Shown in pieces: positions 57,882 to 64,000 of a stretch of DNA of 64,000 nt. This stretch comes from Olleya aquimaris (GTDB lineage: Bacteria; Bacteroidota; Bacteroidia; Flavobacteriales; Flavobacteriaceae): positions 1 through 64,000 of the forward strand of contig NZ_QLLO01000005.1 of NCBI RefSeq assembly GCF_003259525.1, given 5' to 3'. The notes beneath the pieces were generated by a model that saw nothing but the letters and a program-made list of their open reading frames with translations, was not told where the DNA came from and ran no database searches. Position 1 is the stretch's first letter. Each line of letters opens with the position of its first letter. The position numbers and the translations under genes were made by a program.

Positions 57882-57889
57882 CAAATATA
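57882..57889 (-). promoter_or_regulatory. Candidate promoter of hpt-adk (-7 box)
   Basis: TATATTTG on the minus strand, exact TAnnTTTG, 17 bases before the ATG. The -33 match is weak. Confidence 0.5.
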
Positions 57890-57954
57890 ACCAATTACAA
57901 GCGCTTATTAGATATTTGAATTCGATTTTTAGGTGCTATTTTGGTTTTAAAATG

Positions 57955-57962
57955 TATTTTTG
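57955..57962 (+). promoter_or_regulatory. Candidate promoter of purK-purE (-7 box)
   Basis: TATTTTTG, exact TAnnTTTG, 22 bases before the purK ATG. It faces away from the hpt-adk box in the divergent spacer. Confidence 0.55.
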
Positions 57963-57984
57963 TTGCTAACAAGTTTTGTGACTA

Positions 57985-59139
57985 ATGAATTATTTTTCTT
58001 CTGATTTTAAATTAGGTATACTTGGTGGTGGCCAATTAGGTAAAATGCTACTATATAATACCAGAAAATTTGATATTTACACCTGCGTCTTAGACAATAG
58101 TAACGAAGCTCCAAGCCGATTGGCATGTAACAAATTTGTTAAAGGCGATTTAATGGATTTTGATACGGTGTATAATTTTGGAAAACAAGTAGATGTTTTA
58201 ACCATAGAAATTGAAAACGTCAATGTGCAAGCACTTGAAAAACTTGAAAAAGAAGGAGTAAAAGTTTATCCATCTGCTAAAACTTTACGTGGTATTCAAA
58301 ACAAAGCCACACAAAAATTATTTTATTTAGACCACAATTTACCGACTGCTCCTTTTAGCAGATTTGCATATTTATCCGAAATTGAAGACGCTATTGATAA
58401 TGGTGGTTTAAGCTTACCTTTTGTTTGGAAAGCTGCACAATTTGGTTATGATGGTAATGGTGTAAAAATAGTTAGACAACTATCTGATTTAAACGATTTG
58501 CCTAAAGGCGAATGTATTGCAGAACAACTTATTCCTTTTAAAAATGAGTTAGCAGTCATAGTGGCTAGAAGCAGTAGAGGAGAAACCAAAACTTATCCTG
58601 TTGTCGAAATGGAATTTCACCCTGAAGCCAATCAAGTAGAATATGTCATTTGTCCTGCTAGAATTAGTCCAGAAGTGGCTAAAAAAGCACAAGAAGTAGC
58701 TTTAAAAACATCTGAAGCATACAATCATATTGGGTTGTTAGCAGTAGAATTATTTCAAACGGAAGACGACCAAATTTTAATAAACGAAGTTGCTCCTAGA
58801 CCACATAATTCTGGTCATCAAACTATTGAAGCAAGTTACACCTCTCAATTTGAACAACACATTAGAGCCATTTTAGGGTTACCCTTAGGAAACACCCAAA
58901 ATAAAGTTGGCGGAATTATGGTAAATCTTGTAGGTGCAGAAAATCATACAGGTCCAGTTAAATATGAAAACATAGAAACCATAATGGCAATGGAAGGTGT
59001 AACACCACATATTTATGGTAAAAAGGAAACACGTCCATTTAGAAAAATGGGACATGTCACTATAGTGAATGAAAATTTAGATACAGCAAGACAAATTGCT
59101 GAAGAGGTAAAAAATAGTATTAAAGTAATAAGTCAATAA
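57985..59139 (+). CDS. purK: 5-(carboxyamino)imidazole ribonucleotide synthase (PurK)
   Basis: 384 residues, ATP-grasp enzyme of de novo purine synthesis that makes N5-CAIR from AIR, bicarbonate and ATP. KLGILGGGQLGKMLLYNTRK opens the preATP-grasp domain. LPFVWKAAQFGYDGNGVKIV binds ATP, and INEVAPRPHNSGHQTIEASY is the metal-binding end. It precedes purE by a single base, so the pair is co-translated. It is divergent from the purine salvage gene hpt-adk, which could allow joint control. Confidence 0.97.
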   Translation: MNYFSSDFKLGILGGGQLGKMLLYNTRKFDIYTCVLDNSNEAPSRLACNKFVKGDLMDFDTVYNFGKQVDVLTIEIENVNVQALEKLEKEGVKVYPSAKTLRGIQNKATQKLFYLDHNLPTAPFSRFAYLSEIEDAIDNGGLSLPFVWKAAQFGYDGNGVKIVRQLSDLNDLPKGECIAEQLIPFKNELAVIVARSSRGETKTYPVVEMEFHPEANQVEYVICPARISPEVAKKAQEVALKTSEAYNHIGLLAVELFQTEDDQILINEVAPRPHNSGHQTIEASYTSQFEQHIRAILGLPLGNTQNKVGGIMVNLVGAENHTGPVKYENIETIMAMEGVTPHIYGKKETRPFRKMGHVTIVNENLDTARQIAEEVKNSIKVISQ

Positions 59140-59140
59140 A

Positions 59141-59623
59141 ATGAGTAAAGTAGCAGTAATCATGGGAAGTATTAGCGACATGCCAGTCATGCAAGACGCT
59201 ATAGATATTTTAAAAGGTTTTGATATTGAAGTAGAAGTTGATATTGTATCTGCACATCGTACTCCAGAAAAATTATTCGACTTTAGTAAAAACGCACATA
59301 AACGCGATATTAAAGTTATTGTTGCTGGTGCTGGTGGTGCAGCTCATTTACCAGGAATGGTAGCATCATTAAGCCCACTTCCAGTAATAGGTGTACCTGT
59401 AAAAAGTAGTAATTCTATTGATGGTTGGGACTCTGTATTATCAATATTACAAATGCCTGGAGGTGTACCAGTTGCTACGGTTGCATTAAACGGAGCAAAA
59501 AATGCTGGCATTTTAGCTGCTCAAATTATAGGCACATCAGACACCTGTGTTTTAGACAAAATTTTAGCGTACAAAGAAGGCTTAAAACTTAAAGTTGAAG
59601 CTGCTGCAAAAGATTTAAAATAG
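59141..59623 (+). CDS. purE: N5-carboxyaminoimidazole ribonucleotide mutase (PurE)
   Basis: 160 residues, class I PurE, which isomerises N5-CAIR to CAIR after PurK. VAVIMGSISDMPVMQDAID and the active-site SAHRTPEKLFDF (His in this motif is catalytic) are present, along with AGAGGAAHLPGMVASLSPLP. It follows purK by one base. No terminator with a T-run is seen on the plus strand. The first minus-strand RNA unit begins 17 bases past its stop and faces it. Confidence 0.97.
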   Translation: MSKVAVIMGSISDMPVMQDAIDILKGFDIEVEVDIVSAHRTPEKLFDFSKNAHKRDIKVIVAGAGGAAHLPGMVASLSPLPVIGVPVKSSNSIDGWDSVLSILQMPGGVPVATVALNGAKNAGILAAQIIGTSDTCVLDKILAYKEGLKLKVEAAAKDLK

Positions 59624-59640
59624 TAATTATTATAAATTAA

Positions 59641-59717
59641 GAAAGCCCCAACACAGTTGAGGCTTTCAATCGCTATTAATCTTTCTATATATGAGGTATT
59701 CTCACATCAAAAAAACT
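59641..59717 (-). ncRNA. Candidate small RNA, copy 1 of 3
   Basis: About 77 bases read on the minus strand. 5' hairpin TGAG/CTCA (59692-59704), linker ATTAATAGCGAT (59669-59680), then the hairpin GAAAGCC-T-CAAC/GTTG-G-GGCTTTC (59641-59667). In the last one the plus strand has a C-A mismatch that becomes a U-G pair on the minus strand. A weak T-tract follows. Conserved TTTG (within 59722-59729) and a run of seven T lie at the 5' side, as in the other copies. Ends are estimated. Confidence 0.55.
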
Positions 59718-59823
59718 GATACAAATTTCTTAATTAGATATTTATTTTGGTTTTTTAAAGAATGGAAAATATTTTAATTCGACAAAAAGCATAAAAAATC
59801 GACAAAATACATAATTAGTAACG

Positions 59824-59907
59824 AAAAAAGCCCCAAACCAAAGTTTGAGGCTTCCATCGCTATTATTGTTCTATTATATGAGTACTATACTCACATCAAA
59901 AAAACAG
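59824..59907 (-). ncRNA. Candidate small RNA, copy 2 of 3
   Basis: About 84 bases, minus strand. 5' hairpin TGAGTA/TACTCA (59879-59893), linker AATAATAGCGAT (59856-59867), terminator hairpin AAGCC-T-CAAAC/GTTTG-G-GGCTT (59828-59853) with a U-G pair and six T (59824-59829). CGTTTTTG (59911-59918) stands where copy 3 has its -7 box. It starts 183 bases after copy 1. Confidence 0.6.
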
Positions 59908-60012
59908 TTGCAAAAACGTTACTTTTAAAATAAAACTATATCTGTAACTGTCGAATAATTTGAATATTAGATAAAGTGCAAAGTATTTTCGATTAAAAGC
60001 AATATTAAATAC

Positions 60013-60098
60013 AAAAAAAGCCTCAGAAAATTCTGAGGCTTTTTATCGCTATTAATCAATAATTTTTAAGTGAGTAACCAACTCACGGGAAAAAATCA
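60013..60098 (-). ncRNA. Candidate small RNA, copy 3 of 3
   Basis: About 86 bases, minus strand. 5' hairpin GTGAGT/ACTCAC (60070-60086), linker ATTAATAGCGAT (60045-60056) and a perfect 10-bp terminator AAAGCCTCAG/CTGAGGCTTT (60017-60042) with seven T (60013-60019). It has the best promoter of the three, TATTTTTG at 60102-60109. The U-A pair in the terminator replaces the U-G of copies 1 and 2, which keeps the fold. No known family is recognised. Confidence 0.65.
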
Positions 60099-60101
60099 CC
60101 A

Positions 60102-60133
60102 CAAAAATAATCATTTAAATAATTAATATGCAA
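60102..60133 (-). promoter_or_regulatory. Promoter of small-RNA copy 3
   Basis: Minus strand: TTG (60131-60133), 21-base spacer, TATTTTTG (60102-60109), an exact -7 box. Transcription would start about 4-7 bases further, at the RNA 5' end. It lies 45-76 bases before the M3 peptidase start, facing away from it. Confidence 0.6.
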
Positions 60134-60177
60134 TTAAAATGCTAATTTTAACACCAAAAAATTACTATAACGTTATA

Positions 60178-62208
60178 ATGAACCCACTATTTAAGAATTT
60201 TACTACAGAATTTAACACAGCACCTTTTCAATCTATTAAAAATGAAGACTTTAAGCCTGCTATTTTAGAACTTATTAAACAAACTAAAATAGAAATTGAC
60301 ACTATAGTTTGTAATTCTGAGCCTCCAACATTTAAAAACACCATCGAAGCTTTAGAGTTTTCTGGACAACAATTGGATCGAGTGACAAGCATTTTTTTTA
60401 ATTTAAATTCTGCAGAAACTAATGATGACTTACAAAAAATTGCTCAAGAAGTCTCTCCTATTCTAACCGAATTTGGTAATGATATCACCTTAAATGAAGG
60501 TTTATTTAAACGTGTTAAACATGTTTATGACAATAAAAACATGTTTAATTTAAACACAGAACAAAACACGTTATTAGAAAAAAAATACAAAAGTTTCACC
60601 AGAAATGGTGCTTACTTACCAGATAATAAAAAACAACAACTAAGAGAAATAGATAAGCAATTAGCCACTTTAAAATTAAAGTTTGGCGAAAATATTTTGG
60701 CTGAAACCAATAATTTTGAAATGCTAATAACAGACGAAGCTGACTTGTCTGGATTACCTGAAGGCGCTATAGAAGCTGCAAAACAATTAGCTGAATCTAA
60801 AAACAAAGAAGGTTGGTTAATCACCTTAGACTATCCTAGTTATATACCTTTTATGACCTATGCAGATAATAGAGCATTACGTAAAAAATTAGCATTAGCA
60901 TTTGGAAGTAAAGGATTTAATAACGATACATTAGACAATCAAGACAACGTATTACAAATAGCAAATCTAAGATTTCAAAGAGCCCAATTGTTAGGGTATA
61001 AAACACATGCTCATTTTGTTCTGGAAGAGCGTATGGCAGAAACACCAGAAAAGGTTACCTCGTTTTTAAATGAGTTATTGGAAAAAGCAAAACCAGCAGC
61101 AGAACGCGAGTTTGCAACTCTTCAAAATTTTGCTAAAAAACTAGATGGTATCGAGCAATTAGAGAAATGGGATTCGGCTTACTATTCTGAAAAATTGAAG
61201 CAAAAGTTATTCAATTTAGATGACGAAAAATTAAAACCTTATTTTCAGCTAGAAAAAGTAATTGATGGTGCTTTTCAAGTGGCCAACAAATTATTTGGAC
61301 TTCAGTTTAAAAGCATTGACACGATTGATAAATATCATGAAGATGTCATGACTTATCAGGTTTTAGACGACAATAATAAACTTGTTTCTATATTCTATGC
61401 AGACTTTTTTCCAAGACCAGGAAAACGTAATGGTGCTTGGATGACCTCCTTTAAACCACAATACATTAAAGATGGAATTGAAGAACGTCCACACGTATCT
61501 ATAGTCTGTAACTTTACTAAACCCACAAAAAGCAAACCGTCTTTATTAACCTTTAATGAGGTAACCACTTTGTTTCATGAGTTTGGACATGCACTTCATG
61601 GGATGCTTGCCAATACAACCTATCCTAGTTTGTCCGGAACTAGTGTCTATTGGGATTTTGTTGAGTTACCAAGTCAAGTGTTAGAAAATTGGTGTTATGA
61701 GAAAGAAGCGTTAGAGTTATTTGCAAAACACTATAAAACTAATGAAGTAATACCAATGGAATTAGTAGAAAAAATAAAAGAAAGCGCAAGCTTCCATGAA
61801 GGTATGCAAACCTTACGTCAAATTAGTTTTGGACTTTTAGATATGAGTTGGCATGGTACTAATCCGACAAATATAAAAGACGTTAAGGCTCATGAAACAG
61901 AAGCGTTTAAAAATACACGTCTTTATCCTGAAGTTAAAGAAAACTGTATGAGTACTGCTTTTGCACATATCTTTCAGGGTGGTTATTCGTCTGGATATTA
62001 CAGCTATAAATGGGCAGAAGTCTTAGATGCAGATGCGTTTGAATATTTTAAAGAACAGGGTATTTTTAACAAAACAGTAGCGTCAAAATTTAAAGACCAT
62101 GTCTTATCACAAGGTGGAACAGACAACCCAATGGAACTTTACAAGCGTTTTAGAGGTCAAGAACCTAAACCAGAAGCGTTGCTAAAACGTGCTGGATTAA
62201 TTAAGTAA
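60178..62208 (+). CDS. M3-family zinc metallopeptidase (oligopeptidase A / peptidyl-dipeptidase type)
   Basis: 676 residues from MNPLFKNFTTEFNTAPFQSI; an in-frame start 13 codons upstream gives an untypical N-terminus and is not used. The zinc motif HEFGH is at 467-471 in TTLFHEFGHALHGML, with the distal Glu in YWDFVELPSQVLENW. The conserved FQGGYSSGYYSYKWAEVLDA and the mostly helical clamshell layout fit oligopeptidase A (prlC) and Dcp. No signal peptide, so probably cytoplasmic peptide recycling. The three small-RNA units lie directly upstream on the other strand. Choice between PrlC and Dcp is not certain. Confidence 0.92.
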   Translation: MNPLFKNFTTEFNTAPFQSIKNEDFKPAILELIKQTKIEIDTIVCNSEPPTFKNTIEALEFSGQQLDRVTSIFFNLNSAETNDDLQKIAQEVSPILTEFGNDITLNEGLFKRVKHVYDNKNMFNLNTEQNTLLEKKYKSFTRNGAYLPDNKKQQLREIDKQLATLKLKFGENILAETNNFEMLITDEADLSGLPEGAIEAAKQLAESKNKEGWLITLDYPSYIPFMTYADNRALRKKLALAFGSKGFNNDTLDNQDNVLQIANLRFQRAQLLGYKTHAHFVLEERMAETPEKVTSFLNELLEKAKPAAEREFATLQNFAKKLDGIEQLEKWDSAYYSEKLKQKLFNLDDEKLKPYFQLEKVIDGAFQVANKLFGLQFKSIDTIDKYHEDVMTYQVLDDNNKLVSIFYADFFPRPGKRNGAWMTSFKPQYIKDGIEERPHVSIVCNFTKPTKSKPSLLTFNEVTTLFHEFGHALHGMLANTTYPSLSGTSVYWDFVELPSQVLENWCYEKEALELFAKHYKTNEVIPMELVEKIKESASFHEGMQTLRQISFGLLDMSWHGTNPTNIKDVKAHETEAFKNTRLYPEVKENCMSTAFAHIFQGGYSSGYYSYKWAEVLDADAFEYFKEQGIFNKTVASKFKDHVLSQGGTDNPMELYKRFRGQEPKPEALLKRAGLIK

Positions 62209-62266
62209 ATCATGTATTAATTCTATTTTACTATTTTTATAGTGAAAAAGAAAAACACAAATAGGT

Positions 62267-62821
62267 ATGCCCAACCATAAAATTAATCCAAACCAATGGA
62301 TAGATTTGTATAGCGACTACCTCTTTAATTACACGATTACGCGTGTAAATGACAGAGCAAAAGCACAAGATCTAATCTCCGAAACTTTTTTAGCTGGTTT
62401 AAATAGCATGAAAAATTTTAAAGGAGAAGCAAGCGAACGCACATGGTTAGTGTCTATATTAAAACGAAAAATTATTGATCACTACCGTAAAACTAATTCT
62501 AACAAAGGAAAAGCCGAAGTTAGAATGTCTTACAACAGTGATTCTGAAACAGAAGGCGATTGGTTAGAACAACGCGTTGCAGATCCTTTTGATAAAACTG
62601 CAGAAGACCAAATAGAAAACACAGAGTTAGCTGATGCTATAAATGAATGTTTGTCAAAACTCCCCAAAAAACAAGCAAAAATATTTGAAATGAAAACCAT
62701 TTTAAATTATGAAACAGAAACAATTTGTAATGAATTAGAAATTACAGCGTCTAATCTTTGGGTAATCATTCACAGAGCACGTGTAGCTATGGCAAGTTGT
62801 TTAGAAAAAAACTGGTTTTAA
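62267..62821 (+). CDS. ECF-type sigma-70 family sigma factor
   Basis: 184 residues. Region 2 lies at about 10-80 (WIDLYSDYLFNYTITRVNDR, AQDLISETFLAGLNSMKNFK, ERTWLVSILKRKIIDHYRK). After a 50-residue acidic linker, region 4 lies at about 125-180 (INECLSKLPKKQAKIFEMKT, ICNELEITASNLWVIIHRAR). It directs polymerase to a special promoter set, unknown here. The next gene starts 2 bases after its stop and encodes a small zinc-binding protein that may be its anti-sigma factor. Confidence 0.93.
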   Translation: MPNHKINPNQWIDLYSDYLFNYTITRVNDRAKAQDLISETFLAGLNSMKNFKGEASERTWLVSILKRKIIDHYRKTNSNKGKAEVRMSYNSDSETEGDWLEQRVADPFDKTAEDQIENTELADAINECLSKLPKKQAKIFEMKTILNYETETICNELEITASNLWVIIHRARVAMASCLEKNWF

Positions 62822-62823
62822 TT

Positions 62824-63078
62824 ATGATGAGTAAATTTATGATGTCTTGTGAGGAATCAAGACATATCTGCGATAAAGCACAATACCAAGAAGCTTCTAC
62901 TTGGGAAAAAATTAAATTTAAGTGCCATCTATTTATTTGTAAAGTGTGTAAACAGCACACCATTACTAATTCTAAATTGACATTATTAATAGATAAAATC
63001 AAGACTAGCACCTTAACTTCTAGTGAAAAAGAACAATTAAAATCTTCTTTTAATAAAGAGCTACAAAATCATCAATAA
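62824..63078 (+). CDS. Small zinc-finger protein, candidate anti-sigma factor
   Basis: 84 residues from MMSKFMMSCEESRHICDKAQ. The longer open frame overlaps the sigma gene and adds residues unlike a real N-terminus. The motif CHLFICKVCKQH contains H-x3-C-x2-C, the zinc anti-sigma (ZAS) signature, within a helical domain; an upstream Cys/His stretch SCEESRHIC could give the fourth ligand. There is no membrane segment, so it would be soluble, unlike most ZAS proteins. It is coupled to the sigma gene (2-base gap). Its end overlaps the convergent UbiA-like gene by 18 bases. Confidence 0.8.
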   Translation: MMSKFMMSCEESRHICDKAQYQEASTWEKIKFKCHLFICKVCKQHTITNSKLTLLIDKIKTSTLTSSEKEQLKSSFNKELQNHQ

Positions 63079-63888
63079 CAGCCAAAAAACAGGGACAGCT
63101 TCAACCCAAAACGTTGTAAAATAAGCGCTTCTTTTTTGATTAGAAAACATCAAAAAAAGTGCTAAAACAACACAAACTACTAATTGTACTATTAGATAAT
63201 TGGTTTGGGTTTCGTCTTTAAAAAACTCAATTAAATAAAAAATTAATAATAAGATTAAGCCTAAAGATTTAGTATGCTTCACTCCTATTTTTTGAGGAAT
63301 TGTTGCCAATTTCAAACTGTCATAACGCAAATCTCTAATCTCAAAAGGTAACATTAGTATAATGACTAGTGTAAAATTTTGCAATAGTGTTAAAACAGCA
63401 TCTGCATGAATAAGCACCTCATTATTTATTAAAGGTAACGCAACTGTTACTCCACTCCACACCAAAGCAATAACATATACTTTTAAACCACTAATATCCC
63501 TTAGGTTTTGCTGCGTATCTAGATACCAATTTTTAGGTAAAAAGGGTATAGCATACAAAAAGGTAATTACGCCAAATCCTGCAATAACTAAAAGTGTTTT
63601 CAATTGTAATGTAGAAGCGTAGTAACACATTAACACAAAGCATAGCAATGAAAATACTTGTATAATCTTTAACCACTTTGCTAAACTACGATGGTGCCAT
63701 TTAGCTATTCCAAAATACTTCACAAAATTGTAGCCAGTTATAGTTGCATAAAAATTAAAATACAATATGTTTTCATCGTAATTAATGTTGAACTTTTTTA
63801 AAGTAATCCAACTTAATGCATAGACAGCTAAAGCAACGTGAATACTGCTATTTATATAAAAATCTAAAAGCTGTTTAATAACCTTCAT
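63061..63888 (-). CDS. UbiA-like prenyltransferase-related membrane protein
   Basis: 275 residues with about eight membrane helices. The stretch NFVKYFGIAKWHHRS sits where UbiA proteins have their first aspartate motif but lacks the Asp-rich form. The second motif is kept in EIRDLRYDSLKLATIPQKIG. I infer a relative of UbiA that may have a changed or lost activity; ordinary UbiA enzymes move prenyl groups to quinone or heme precursors. It starts 112 bases before the end of the window and is convergent with the anti-sigma candidate. Confidence 0.6.
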   Translation of the reverse strand: MKVIKQLLDFYINSSIHVALAVYALSWITLKKFNINYDENILYFNFYATITGYNFVKYFGIAKWHHRSLAKWLKIIQVFSLLCFVLMCYYASTLQLKTLLVIAGFGVITFLYAIPFLPKNWYLDTQQNLRDISGLKVYVIALVWSGVTVALPLINNEVLIHADAVLTLLQNFTLVIILMLPFEIRDLRYDSLKLATIPQKIGVKHTKSLGLILLLIFYLIEFFKDETQTNYLIVQLVVCVVLALFLMFSNQKRSAYFTTFWVEAVPVFWLLLMIL

Positions 63889-63974
63889 TAAACAAAAATA
63901 ATTAATCTGTTAATAAAGCAGTCGTTTCGTTGAAAACTTTCAATTTTTAACAAAATATTACTATTAGTTTTCGT

Positions 63975-63982
63975 TAATTTTG
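63975..63982 (+). promoter_or_regulatory. Candidate promoter at the window end
   Basis: TAATTTTG followed by CA is an exact -7 box of the Bacteroidota type, with a diverging direction from the UbiA-like gene. The transcribed gene would lie beyond the window. No clear -33 TTG. Confidence 0.4.
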
Positions 63983-64000
63983 CAATCATTAAAAAAGCCA

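Noticed and set aside
59641-60060. CRISPR-like array
   Set aside because: Three units at regular spacing looked repeat-like, but the repeated parts are two hairpins joined by a short linker with long unlike stretches between units, there are only three copies, and no cas genes are near.
62758-62823. Longer start of the anti-sigma candidate
   Set aside because: It would overlap the sigma gene by 64 bases, and its residues are a shifted reading of that gene; the ATG at 62824 is the natural start.

Overview
The window comes from a low-GC chromosome of the Bacteroidota, most likely family Flavobacteriaceae (a marine type close to Olleya, Winogradskyella or Lacinutrix; the genus is a guess). The signs are: two SusC/SusD outer-membrane pairs, promoters of the Bacteroidota type (-7 box TAnnTTTG) with few Shine-Dalgarno sites, zinc-free forms of ribosomal proteins L36, S14 and S4, an Hpt-Adk fusion protein, and the order rplQ-carA-eno-gltA after the ribosomal operon. 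No rRNA or tRNA gene was recognised.

Layout. 1-680: a lone membrane-protein gene framed by integron-cassette-like recombination cores. 680-5760 (minus strand): an arginine-deiminase-fold hydrolase, citrate synthase, enolase and the small subunit of carbamoyl-phosphate synthase, the last three each followed by its own terminator. 5844-23115 (minus): the complete str-S10-spc-alpha ribosomal block, rpsL to rplQ, with fusA, secY, infA and rpoA. The block starts at a strong promoter at 23160-23190. A second terminator-plus-promoter junction lies between rpsK and rpsD, and a structured spacer lies between rpsJ and rplC. 23298-35940 (plus): outer-membrane genes, namely an Omp85-type barrel, two SusC/SusD pairs and a lipoprotein. 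No glycoside hydrolase is next to them, so the transported substrate cannot be named. 35950-44100: housekeeping and small conserved genes (rlmB, rhomboid protease, rarA, HAD phosphatase, polysaccharide deacetylase, radC, DUF1569, PaiB-like, DUF1304). 44130-44822: a second cassette-like unit with a lone membrane protein, ending beside mpl. 44827-55682: mpl, a TPR protein, a 2180-residue alpha-2-macroglobulin with a SusC-like module inserted in it, a DoxX-like protein and an alpha/beta hydrolase. 55679-59623: obgE, the hpt-adk fusion and purK-purE. 59640-60110: three tandem small-RNA-like units on the minus strand. 60178-63888: an M3 oligopeptidase, an ECF sigma factor with a tiny zinc-binding anti-sigma candidate, and a UbiA-like membrane protein.

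The most novel items are (1) the three homologous minus-strand RNA units at about 187-bp spacing, each with a 5' hairpin, an invariant AATAGCGAT linker and a terminator whose G-U pairs point to minus-strand transcription; and (2) two cassette-like single-gene units whose boundary cores are complementary, with stop codons inside attC-like hairpins and no integrase in the window. The alpha-2-macroglobulin/SusC-plug chimera is also unusual.
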